This document shows positions 29,845 through 37,664 of a DNA stretch of 64,000 nt, in pieces. This DNA comes from Polyangia bacterium. GTDB lineage: Bacteria; Myxococcota_A; Polyangia; Nannocystales; Nannocystaceae. The stretch lies in NCBI GenBank assembly GCA_030430565.1, contig JAUIKS010000002.1, positions 434,001 through 498,000 of the forward strand, given 5' to 3'. A program made the position numbers and the translations under genes. A model generated the notes under the pieces. The model saw nothing but the letters and a program-made list of their open reading frames with translations, was not told the DNA's origin and searched no databases. Numbering within the stretch: the first letter of the stretch is position 1; each line of letters begins with the position of its first letter.

Positions 29845-31470
29845 CTACTGAGGCGGCTCGAGGCCGGGCTCGGCCGCCTCGACCGACCACCGCCAGTCGT
29901 CGAGCAGCACGAGCGAATCGAAGATGTGTCCGCCAGAGTCCCAGATCGCGAGCCGAATCTCGAACACCTCGCCGGGCTCGACGTTGCCGTTCATCGTCAG
30001 CCAGCCGGTCCCGCCGCCGACGTACTTGCCGACGCCGCAGCCGCCGGTGTCGAGCTCGTCGAAGCCGGTCCCGAGCACGAGGCTCGAGTCCTCGCAGCCG
30101 CTGTACTGGCTCTGGGGGACGTCTTGCTGGCTGCAGCCGATGATCCCGTTTTGGCACGCGGTGAACAGGCCGTCCGCGACCTTCGCCAGGTTGACGCCGA
30201 CCGGCCAGTGCTCCTGACCGTCATCCCAAATCGCGATGTTCTTGTCGTCGGGGTTGCTGTCCGCCTCCGAGTCGACGAGCGCGACGAAGAAGTCGTTGTA
30301 CTGGCTGCACACCCACTCCGGGAACTCCGCCGAGAAGAAGAACATCTTGGCCGAGAACGAGCTGGCGTTGGTCGGCGCGCGCACGCGCAGCGTGAGCATG
30401 ATCGGGTCGTTGGAGCTCAGCTCGCCCGGCGCCTGGCAACCTGGTGGATTGGGCAGCTCACCGCCGTTCGCCGACGCCCAGTCCTGCGGCGGCGGGCTCG
30501 ACGTTTTATGATCCACGCCGATCTGAAAGCCCTGGTAGCTCGGGTTGGAGTCCCCGATCGCGGCCGCGTGACCGCTCGACAGGATCGCCATCGTCTCGCC
30601 GCCCTCGGGGCCGATGTTGTCGCCGAAGCTCGCCCGGATCGCCCGCTGCGCCGCCTTCGGGCTCCCTGAGCCGTCGGCCAAGCTGAAGCTCGCGTCGATG
30701 ACCCCCCAGATCTGGTCCTCCGGGTTCGCCACGTCCTCCTCGGTGAACTGGCACAGATCCATCGCGCGGGCGTAGTCGAGGGGGTCGGCCGAGTTGGTCC
30801 CGAGCTCGCCGTCGCAGACCACCGCCGGCTCATCCTTGACGCCGTCGCAGTCGTCATCGACGTCGTTGCCCTCGACCTCGTACGCGCCCGGGTTGACCAG
30901 CTCTGGCTTCGTGCAGACGGCCCCGGCGGCGTCGCAGCAGTCGCCCGCGCAGGCGCTCCAGCCGTCGCCGTCCGCGTCGATATCCTCGTCGATCTCGCCG
31001 TTGCAGTTGTCGTCGTCGCCGTTGCCGCAATCCTCATTGCCCGGCAGCACCTCGCCGATACACGGGCCCCACGATCCATCATCGCCGCAGGTGTGGGTCC
31101 CCGCCGCGCAGACGCCCACGTCCTCCGTGCCCGCCGGGCCGGTGTAGCAAGACTCCTGCGCGCCGGGCTCACAGTCGCCGCCCTGGGTCGGGTCGTCCGA
31201 GGTCGAGCCCGAGGAGGATCCGTCGCTCGAGCTGCTCGAGCTGCCGGAGTTTCCGGAGCTGTCTGATGAGCTGTCTGATGAGTCAGATGAACTCGCGGCG
31301 CCGCTGGTCGAGGCGTCGTCCGTCAGCTCGGTGCCGGAGAGCCCGCTCGCCTCGCTCGTGCCGTCGCCAGAGTCGCCGCAGCCCGACAGCGACAGCGACA
31401 GCGACAGCGCCGCGAGCGTGGTGATCGTCAGGGTCTGCGGTCGAAACAAGTACGACTTCGTGTCTCTCAT
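29845..31470 (-). CDS. Choice-of-anchor-L domain lipoprotein with MopE-like metal-binding region
   Basis: A 541-residue exported lipoprotein with lipobox LSGC (after SLSLSLSG). A roughly 75-residue Ser/Asp/Gly-rich linker, a Cys-rich segment (CEPGAQESCYTGPAGT) and MopE-like motifs (CGNGDDDNCNGEIDED and DVDDDCDGVKDE) follow. The C-terminal 300 residues match the choice-of-anchor-L pattern: a cytosol-exported beta domain with MAILSSGHAAA, FFFSAEFPEWVCSQYNDFF and a closing IRLAIWDSGGHIFDSLVLLDDW. Such domains are found on secreted proteins with variable anchors. I chose the ATG at 31470 because it gives a clean signal peptide; the frame is open to 31593. The function is probably structural or ligand binding at the cell surface. 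Confidence 0.8.
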   Translation of the reverse strand: MRDTKSYLFRPQTLTITTLAALSLSLSLSGCGDSGDGTSEASGLSGTELTDDASTSGAASSSDSSDSSSDSSGNSGSSSSSSDGSSSGSTSDDPTQGGDCEPGAQESCYTGPAGTEDVGVCAAGTHTCGDDGSWGPCIGEVLPGNEDCGNGDDDNCNGEIDEDIDADGDGWSACAGDCCDAAGAVCTKPELVNPGAYEVEGNDVDDDCDGVKDEPAVVCDGELGTNSADPLDYARAMDLCQFTEEDVANPEDQIWGVIDASFSLADGSGSPKAAQRAIRASFGDNIGPEGGETMAILSSGHAAAIGDSNPSYQGFQIGVDHKTSSPPPQDWASANGGELPNPPGCQAPGELSSNDPIMLTLRVRAPTNASSFSAKMFFFSAEFPEWVCSQYNDFFVALVDSEADSNPDDKNIAIWDDGQEHWPVGVNLAKVADGLFTACQNGIIGCSQQDVPQSQYSGCEDSSLVLGTGFDELDTGGCGVGKYVGGGTGWLTMNGNVEPGEVFEIRLAIWDSGGHIFDSLVLLDDWRWSVEAAEPGLEPPQ

Positions 31471-31817
31471 GCGCTCGGCTCCATACCCGTGGTTCGTTGT
31501 AGATGAGGGCCGCCTAGCGGCGGTCTCGCGTTCGTTCGCGACGTGGGCAGCTATACCGTGTCTGCGCCCGGCTGCAGCTGGCGCCGTACGCAACTTTGCA
31601 GAAAATCTTCGGCGCGGCGGTCACCGCGAACGTGACAGCTACGTGACAGCGACTCTGCCAGCGCTCGCCAGACCGCGAATTTCGGCGTTTGCGCCGATGA
31701 TCTGTACATGTATCCAGGACCATGCAGGAGCGTGTAGGTGCAACTGCTCTGCTCGTGAGATCACGACGAGTTCACGAACGGGGCGCCGCCGGCAGCCCGA
31801 TCGATTACCCTGGGCGC
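31471..31817. promoter_or_regulatory. Divergent intergenic region with an 11-base-spaced direct repeat
   Basis: This 347-base region separates two divergent lipoprotein genes and must hold both promoters. ACGTGACAGC occurs at 31630-31639 and again at 31641-31650, one helical turn apart, a usual layout for an activator site. A TATAGC run (minus strand, about 31548-31553) could be a -10 for the choice-of-anchor-L gene. A TACATGTA palindrome is at about 31705-31712. No additional gene is supported. Confidence 0.45.
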
Positions 31818-34505
31818 GTGACTTCCCTACGCTACCGTCCCTCGCCTCGCGCCCTCACCCCGCTCCTCATCGCGCTCTCGTTCATCGCCCCCGCGTGCAG
31901 CGGCGATGACATGACCACCAGCGAGACCGACGCGGGCACCAGCGCGGGGCCGGGCGGCGAGACCACCGACGGCAGCACCGACGCGAACACCAGCTCCGCG
32001 GCGACGACGATCGACAACACCACGACTACGTCGGCGACCGGCTCGACCACCGAGGACACCGACCCCACCACCGGCACGGACACCGACGGGACCACCGGCG
32101 GCGACAGCGAGCTCGAGATCGTCGACTGCGAGGTCGAGCTGAGCCCGCCCGCCGACGGCACCTGCGAGGTGGTCACGCCCGGGACCGACGGCCAGCTGCT
32201 GCTGCGCGGGACCGTGCTCGCGCCGACGATGGTCTACAGGGGCGGCGGCGTGCTGATCAGCAACGGCGTCATCCAGTGCGTCGGCTGCGACTGCGACATG
32301 CCGGCGGCGGAGCTCAACGCCGCCGAGGTCGACTGCGCCGACGGGGTCATCTCGCCCGGGCTGATCAACACCCACGACCACATCACCTTCGCCAACAACT
32401 ACCCCATCGGTGACGGCGTCGACCGCTACGAGCACCGACACGACTGGCGTGAGGGGCAAAACGGTCACCAAGCGCTGCCCTACAACGGCGGCGCCTCGAC
32501 CGACGAGGTGCTCGGCGCGGAGCTGCGCTTCGTCATGAGCGGCGCGACCTCGGCCGCGAGCGCGGGCGGGCGCGGCGGCCTGCTGCGCAACCTCGACTCC
32601 AACGGGGACCTCGAGGGGCTGCCGATCGCGGTCGTCGACAGCGACACCTTCCCGCTCGACGACGCCGACGGCTGGTGGCAGCTCGACGCCTGCGACTACG
32701 GCGACAACCCGACGACCCAGAGCGACATCGAGGACCTCGACAGCTACCTCCCGCACATCGCCGAGGGCATCTCACAGACCGCGCACAACGAGTTTATGTG
32801 CACCTCGATGATGGGCGGCGGCGGCGGCGGCGGCGTGGCCAACGACATCATCGAGCCGCAGACGGGGATCGTGCACGCGGTCCCGATGCTCGCGTCCGAC
32901 GCCGATGAGATCGAGATGAACCAGGCCAAGGTGATCTGGTCGCCGCGCTCCAACATCGTGCTCTACGGCAACACCGCGCCCGTGACGCTGCTCGACCGCA
33001 TCGGCGTGACGATCGCGCTCGGCACCGACTGGGTCCCCTCGGGCTCGATGAACATGCTGCGCGAGCTGGCCTGCGCCGACCTGCTCAACGGGACCTACTT
33101 CGACGGCTACTTCGACGACTTCGACCTCTGGCGCATGGCGACGACCAACGCCGCGCTCGCGGTCGGGGGCGAGACCGCGATCGGCATGCTCAAGCCCGGC
33201 TACGTCGCCGACATCTCGGTGTTCCGCGACACCGCCGGCGACGATCACCGCGCGGTCATCGGCGCGAACGTCGACGACGTCGTGCTCGTCCTGCGCGGCG
33301 GGACCCCGCTGTACGGCGACGACGCGCTGCTCGACACCACCGAGGTCGGCGGTCAGGGCTGCGAGACCTTCGACGTCTGCGGCACCTCGAAGCGCGCCTG
33401 CGTCGCCCAGGACATCCCGGCGGCGACCCTCAACCAGGTCCGCGGCGCCATCGAGCAGCACTACCCGCTGTTCTTCTGCGACGTGCCGGACGACGAGCCG
33501 AGCTGCGTGCCCTACCGCCCCGACGACTACCCCGACGGCATCACCGACAGCGACGCGGACGGCGACGGCATCGCCGACGACAGCGACAACTGCCCGAACG
33601 TGTTCAACCCCGTGCGCTGGTTCGAGGACAACCAGGCCGATCACGACGACGACGGCATCGGCGACGTCTGCGACAGCTGCCCGCTCGGCGGCGACACCTG
33701 CGATCTGCACTCGTCCGACGACATCGACGACGACGGCGTCCCGGACGGCGACGACAACTGCGCGCTGCTCCCGAACGCGGACCAGGCCGACGCCGACGCC
33801 GACGGCAAGGGCGACGCCTGCGACACCTGCCCCGAGCCCAACCCCGGGGTCCAGGCCTGCACCACGACGATCCCGGCGATCCGTGACCCGAACCACCCCG
33901 ACCACCCCGCGGAGGGCGCGAACGTGGCCGTGAGCGGCGTCTACGTCACCGGGCTGCGCCCCGACGAGGGCGGCTCCCGCGGCTTCTACATCCAGGACGA
34001 CACGCTCGATCCCTTCTCCGGCATCTTCGTGTTCACGGCCGGCAACAGCCCTGGCGTCGACGTCGGCAACCGCGTCAGCATCAGCGGCGTCTACACCGAG
34101 TACTTCGGCCTCAGCGAGATCACGAGCCCGAGCGTGATCATCGAGGACGGCGGGCTCACGCTGCCCTTCGATCCGGTCGTCGCCGCGCCGGCCGATCTCG
34201 CCAACGACGGCGCCATGGCCGAGAGCCACGAGTCCATGCTCGTGACCGTCGAGGACGTCGCGATCACCGACCCGAACCCCGACAGCCCCATGGACTACGA
34301 CGAGTTCGAGGTCACGGGCGGGCTGCGCGTCGATGATCTCCTCACCGACAGCGAACAGGATGTCGGGCTCGACAACAGCTGCATGATGGGCGACTCGTTC
34401 AACGCGATCACGGGGATCCACGGCTGGTCGTTCGACAACCGCAAGCTGCAGCCGCGCGACGCGGCGGATGTCGACTGGGTCGACTGCGATCCCTTCGTGC
34501 CGTGA
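31818..34505 (+). CDS. Amidohydrolase-family lipoprotein with thrombospondin type 3 repeats and OB-like C-terminal domain
   Basis: An 895-residue lipoprotein starting at the GTG at 31818 (lipobox IAPAC, Cys 27). A Thr/Ser/Asp-rich linker runs to about residue 95. A TIM-barrel amidohydrolase region follows: [10 protein letters not shown] holds the HxH metal site near residue 186, GIVHAVPM supplies a later His, and [11 protein letters not shown] holds the catalytic Asp. A poly-Gly loop (GGGGGGG) is near residue 335. Residues about 580-670 are calcium-binding thrombospondin type 3 repeats ([16 protein letters not shown]). The last 200 residues contain [18 protein letters not shown] and [12 protein letters not shown], an OB-like fold. 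It is presumably a surface hydrolase; the substrate cannot be told. An alternative is a non-catalytic adhesin. Confidence 0.78.
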   Translation: MTSLRYRPSPRALTPLLIALSFIAPACSGDDMTTSETDAGTSAGPGGETTDGSTDANTSSAATTIDNTTTTSATGSTTEDTDPTTGTDTDGTTGGDSELEIVDCEVELSPPADGTCEVVTPGTDGQLLLRGTVLAPTMVYRGGGVLISNGVIQCVGCDCDMPAAELNAAEVDCADGVISPGLINTHDHITFANNYPIGDGVDRYEHRHDWREGQNGHQALPYNGGASTDEVLGAELRFVMSGATSAASAGGRGGLLRNLDSNGDLEGLPIAVVDSDTFPLDDADGWWQLDACDYGDNPTTQSDIEDLDSYLPHIAEGISQTAHNEFMCTSMMGGGGGGGVANDIIEPQTGIVHAVPMLASDADEIEMNQAKVIWSPRSNIVLYGNTAPVTLLDRIGVTIALGTDWVPSGSMNMLRELACADLLNGTYFDGYFDDFDLWRMATTNAALAVGGETAIGMLKPGYVADISVFRDTAGDDHRAVIGANVDDVVLVLRGGTPLYGDDALLDTTEVGGQGCETFDVCGTSKRACVAQDIPAATLNQVRGAIEQHYPLFFCDVPDDEPSCVPYRPDDYPDGITDSDADGDGIADDSDNCPNVFNPVRWFEDNQADHDDDGIGDVCDSCPLGGDTCDLHSSDDIDDDGVPDGDDNCALLPNADQADADADGKGDACDTCPEPNPGVQACTTTIPAIRDPNHPDHPAEGANVAVSGVYVTGLRPDEGGSRGFYIQDDTLDPFSGIFVFTAGNSPGVDVGNRVSISGVYTEYFGLSEITSPSVIIEDGGLTLPFDPVVAAPADLANDGAMAESHESMLVTVEDVAITDPNPDSPMDYDEFEVTGGLRVDDLLTDSEQDVGLDNSCMMGDSFNAITGIHGWSFDNRKLQPRDAADVDWVDCDPFVP

Positions 34506-34565
34506 GCGCGACGGCGCGGCGCGCGGCCAGCCCGCGCGCGAGCGCCAGCGCGCGCTCGACGACAA

Positions 34566-34601
34566 CATGTCCCAAAAGCACTTTTATGGCTTTGGTACAC
34601 T
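34566..34601 (+). promoter_or_regulatory. Promoter-region element with TGTCCCAAA box and TACACT
   Basis: ACATGTCCCAAAA is followed 19 bases after its last A by TACACT (34596-34601). The same TGTCCCAAA box recurs at 43666-43674 and 56352-56360, each time upstream of a gene. TACACT is a reasonable -10 box; the spacing does not suit a standard -35 at the TGTCCC box, so that may be a regulator site. Confidence 0.45.
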
Positions 34602-34624
34602 GCGAGCCAGCGAGGGAGGTCGAC

Positions 34625-35008
34625 GTGGGGCGAGATCGACGCGACAGCGAGTCCAGTGAGCACAACGACGAGCGCGGGGGCGCCGACGCCGGCCCGGCCG
34701 CGACCAACTTCCTCGATCTCGAGATCAGCAAGGTGCTGTTCGGCGAGGCCGAGGGCATCACCCGCGCCGCGTTCAAAGAGCTGCTCAAGGACGCGGCCAA
34801 AGAGCGCCTGCGGGAGCGCTTCGGCGAGCGCATCCGGACCATCGCGCATCTCGCCGTCGATGAGTTGATGGACGATGTCCTCGCCAACCTCGTGATCGAG
34901 GCCAAGATCCGCGAGCGCGACGAGAAGCGCCGCGACCTCGAAGACCGGGTGCGATCGATCCTCGGCGGGCTCAACGCCGCTGGTGATGACACACACGAAC
35001 CAGGCTGA
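34625..35008 (+). CDS. Small conserved-looking acidic/helical protein, function unknown
   Basis: A 127-residue soluble protein. The first 35 residues are Asp/Glu/Arg-rich and probably disordered. The rest is predominantly alpha-helical (FLDLEISKVLFGEAEGI, then alternating KELLKDAAKERLRERFGERI and ELMDDVLANLVIEAKIRERDE). No signal peptide, membrane segment or known domain is visible. I chose the GTG at 34625-34627 because AGGGAGGT sits at 34613-34620, directly upstream at good spacing. An ATG at 34586 is in frame but would place the TACACT promoter element inside the gene. It stands alone between the amidohydrolase gene and a small gene on the same strand. Confidence 0.6.
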   Translation: MGRDRRDSESSEHNDERGGADAGPAATNFLDLEISKVLFGEAEGITRAAFKELLKDAAKERLRERFGERIRTIAHLAVDELMDDVLANLVIEAKIRERDEKRRDLEDRVRSILGGLNAAGDDTHEPG

Positions 35009-35119
35009 TCGCCACGATGAGCGCTCGCGGGGCGTGTCACCGCGTACGCCGGAGACTCGATTCGTCTCGGTCGCTTGACGACATCGATCGTGAGCTCATG
35101 CTACCGCTTAGGCATCACG

Positions 35120-35374
35120 ATGAACGCAGAGCACACACCCACCCGGGACGAAAAGCTCGTCGCCTCCTACATCCGCGTCCTCGCGGCGACCGCGAAGGCG
35201 AGCGGGCAATCGGACCTCGCGACCCTCCTCGGCGTCCACCTCCGGTCGCTGGAGCAGGGCGACACTCCGACCCGCGAGATGGTCGCCGCGTGCGCCGACC
35301 TCGCCGAGGGCGAGTCGCAGCACATCGCGATCCACTTCATCCACGACACGCGTTGCCCCCACGGGCCCAATTAA
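35120..35374 (+). CDS. Small protein of unknown function (84 residues)
   Basis: An 84-residue soluble protein starting at ATG 35120. It is helical with clusters LVASYIRVLAATAKASG, LATLLGVHLRSLEQGD and MVAACADLAEGESQHIAI, ending in HFIHDTRCPHGPN with one Cys and four His in the last 25 residues. I recognise no family. The frame extends upstream to a TTG at 35075, but TTGACG there looks more like a -35 box, with ATGCTA about 17 bases later. The ribosome binding site is weak. Codon use is like its neighbours, so it is probably real, but this cannot be proved from sequence. Confidence 0.45.
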   Translation: MNAEHTPTRDEKLVASYIRVLAATAKASGQSDLATLLGVHLRSLEQGDTPTREMVAACADLAEGESQHIAIHFIHDTRCPHGPN

Positions 35375-35410
35375 AAGCCCCTCTTTCTTCGGCGGCTCCT
35401 GACGCCGACG

Positions 35411-35434
35411 CAGGATCCAATTCAGGATCCAATT
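35411..35434. repeat. Two tandem copies of a 12-base unit
   Basis: CAGGATCCAATT occurs twice in tandem (35411-35422 and 35423-35434) and is followed by a partial third match. It lies between convergent genes in a non-coding stretch (35375-35565) that otherwise shows nothing. Confidence 0.7.
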
Positions 35435-35565
35435 GAGGACGCGGGCGTGTTGGCGATCGTCCGCTTCGCCGGTTCAGACGCGCCCGGAAGACGGAGGGCC
35501 CCCTGGCGTTTCGCAGCGACCCGATGTCCACACGTTGTAGGCGCCCGAGGGCATGAACCGCGCGC

Positions 35566-37449
35566 TTACGCGGAGCGGGCCGCCTCGGGCTCCACGGGCT
35601 GCATCAGCCCGTAGCCGCGCGCGCGGATGTAGTTGATGTGCATGCCGCGGCAGGAGTCGTTGTACACGCAGGTCTTGCAGCGCAGCGACTTCGACCAGTA
35701 GCGATCGAGGATGTAGCGCTTGGCGTAGTGGAAGATCTCGAGCTTGCCGTCGGAGGTCATCATGCTCGCGTCGAGGAAGCGCGGGCGCGGGCGCGCGGGG
35801 CGACCGATGACGCAGCTCGGCACGTCGTCCACGGGCGCCCGCGGGCCGGGCTTCTGCTCGAAGGCCGCGAAGAACCCGGGGAGCTCCAGGTCTTGCTCGG
35901 CGGACTCCGTGAGGCGCTCATGCGTCGGCTGCCGCAGCGCGAGTCGAGCCGGGATCTCGGAGAGCCCGAGCAGCCAGGCCTCGGTGCGACGCGAGAGCAG
36001 GACCGTGACCTCAAAGTCTGCGGCGATCGCGAGCATCGCCTCGGCGTCCTCCGGCGTGCCGACGACGACCCGCGCGACGGTCTTGCCGTGGAGGCGCCCA
36101 TCGTCCGTGAGCGCCGCGTCAAAACCCGCGTAGTCGGCGAGCTCGAGCTCGAGGCTCGTGACGCTCGATAGCAGTGAGACGGCCTCCTGCGCGCGCGCGA
36201 CGTTTGGCGAGACGATCCACAGGCGCGACGCGCCCGCGGACTCGACCAGCTCCGGCAGCGGCAGATACTCCGGCCGCTGGGGGAAGCCCCCGAGGTTGCC
36301 GGCCGCGCCGGGCTGCGAGAGCACCGGCAGGCGCAGGCGCGACTCGATCCCGGACGCCGCCGCCTCCTGCTCGACCTGGCTCATGGTCTCGTTGGCGCGC
36401 GTCAGCGCCGTCATCCGCGAGCGGGAGCGCTTCTTGCTCGCCGGGTCGCCGCCGTAGACCTTCGGCATCGTGGCCTCGAACTCGGTGTCGTAGCGGACGA
36501 CGTCAAAGGCCTTCTCGGCGACGGTCTCGCGGACCTCCTCGAGCGTGTCGCACAGCGGCTCCATGTAGCAGAACTGGCAGCGGTGCGGCGCGCGGCAGTC
36601 CAGCGGCACGCCCTCCTCGAGCAAGAACGCGTACTCCTCTTTGCGCCCGCGGACCTCGTCGTTGAGCTTGTACGGGTCCTGGATCATGTGCTCGTAGCCC
36701 TCGAGGTGCTGGGGCGGGAAGCGGTTGAGCCAGATGTGCATATCCGGCTGCTTGGACCAGGCGAAGGCCTCGAGCAGGTACGGGCGCATCTCCTCGAGGT
36801 TGTAAAACAGCGTCTCCTTGCCCTTCTTGTAGGCGTTGCCGAAGGGGATCACGTGCAGCAGGTCGTACTCGCGCACGCCCATCGCGGTGAACTTGCGCAG
36901 CATCTCGGGCAGGTGCTTGACGTTGCCCCGGTTGACGCAGACATCGATGTTAATGATCGGGCGACCGTCGGCCAGCGCCTGCGTGAGCCCGCGGAGCTCC
37001 TGCTCGAACGCGCCCTTCGAGCCGACCAGCGCGTCGTGAACCTTGGCGTTCGGGCCGTGGATCGAGAACGTGATCTCGTCGAGGCCGGCGTCGAGCGAGG
37101 CCTTGAGGAACTTCGGGTACGAGAACATCCGCCCGTTCGTGACGGTCTGGATCTTCTCGTAGCCGGCCATGCGACCGAGCCGCACGAAGTCGACGAAGTT
37201 GGGGTGGATCGTCGGCTCGCCGCCGCTCAGGATCAGGCGCTGCGCGCCCTTGCGCCGCCCGTCGAGGATCTGCTTCTTGATCTCGTCGCGGCTGCGATTG
37301 GTCCCGTTGTGCGCGTGCGCGTCGAGGCAGAACACGCAGTGGTCGTTGCAGTCGTAGGTCAGGCGCACCCAATTGCGCTTCTGGTGCGCGGCGTCCTCGT
37401 GCTCGGCGATCTTGCTCGGATCCTCTGCGGGCTGCGAACTCGGCTCCAT
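35566..37449 (-). CDS. Radical SAM protein 1, with extra C-terminal cysteine clusters
   Basis: A 627-residue radical SAM enzyme. The cluster motif CNDHCVFC has C34, C38 and C41 that would bind a 4Fe-4S cluster and SAM. SGGEPTIHP, TVTNGRMFS and ITFSIHGPNAKVHD follow, giving the standard partial TIM barrel to about residue 250. CRAPHRCQFCYMEPLC (near residue 286-302) looks like an auxiliary cluster site. A roughly 200-residue middle region is unfamiliar. The C-terminus has CKTCVYNDSCRGMH, another possible SPASM-type knot. I chose the ATG at 37447-37449; TTG 37458 is in frame. It is the left border of the radical SAM island and sits downstream of a surface protein on the same strand. The substrate is unknown. 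Confidence 0.85.
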   Translation of the reverse strand: MEPSSQPAEDPSKIAEHEDAAHQKRNWVRLTYDCNDHCVFCLDAHAHNGTNRSRDEIKKQILDGRRKGAQRLILSGGEPTIHPNFVDFVRLGRMAGYEKIQTVTNGRMFSYPKFLKASLDAGLDEITFSIHGPNAKVHDALVGSKGAFEQELRGLTQALADGRPIINIDVCVNRGNVKHLPEMLRKFTAMGVREYDLLHVIPFGNAYKKGKETLFYNLEEMRPYLLEAFAWSKQPDMHIWLNRFPPQHLEGYEHMIQDPYKLNDEVRGRKEEYAFLLEEGVPLDCRAPHRCQFCYMEPLCDTLEEVRETVAEKAFDVVRYDTEFEATMPKVYGGDPASKKRSRSRMTALTRANETMSQVEQEAAASGIESRLRLPVLSQPGAAGNLGGFPQRPEYLPLPELVESAGASRLWIVSPNVARAQEAVSLLSSVTSLELELADYAGFDAALTDDGRLHGKTVARVVVGTPEDAEAMLAIAADFEVTVLLSRRTEAWLLGLSEIPARLALRQPTHERLTESAEQDLELPGFFAAFEQKPGPRAPVDDVPSCVIGRPARPRPRFLDASMMTSDGKLEIFHYAKRYILDRYWSKSLRCKTCVYNDSCRGMHINYIRARGYGLMQPVEPEAARSA

Positions 37450-37457
37450 CGCTCGCA

Positions 37458-37487
37458 ATCGTAGTCAATATCCAGACGAATTGTCAC
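37458..37487 (-). promoter_or_regulatory. Candidate promoter of radical SAM gene 1
   Basis: On the minus strand GTGACA (37487-37482) and TACGAT (37463-37458) are spaced 18 bases apart. The -10 ends 9 bases before the chosen ATG, so the message would be leaderless or nearly so. No competing AT-rich boxes are visible in the gap. Confidence 0.4.
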
Positions 37488-37640
37488 CTCGCGTGAGAAT
37501 TCGAAGGCACGCGCGCGCGCGGCGACCTGACCGAGAGGACTGCCGGCCGGAGCACGCGCGCGGCGCCCGGGCGCCGCGCTCGGTCCGCGCGCGACCCCTC
37601 GAGCGCGCGCGGGCTCGAGGAGTCTTGAAGGCCAGGCGCG

Positions 37641-37664
37641 CGCGCGGGCGCGAGCGCCCGCGCG
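37641..37664 (-). terminator. GC-rich hairpin directly after the FG-GAP surface protein gene
   Basis: CGCGCGGGCGC (37641-37651) and GCGCCCGCGCG (37654-37664) form an almost uninterrupted 11-base-pair stem that begins right after the stop codon of the 37665-40460 gene. There is no T tract on the minus strand, so it may stabilise the mRNA end rather than terminate. The remainder of the 215-base gap (37450-37640) is GC-rich and featureless apart from the candidate promoter. Confidence 0.45.
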
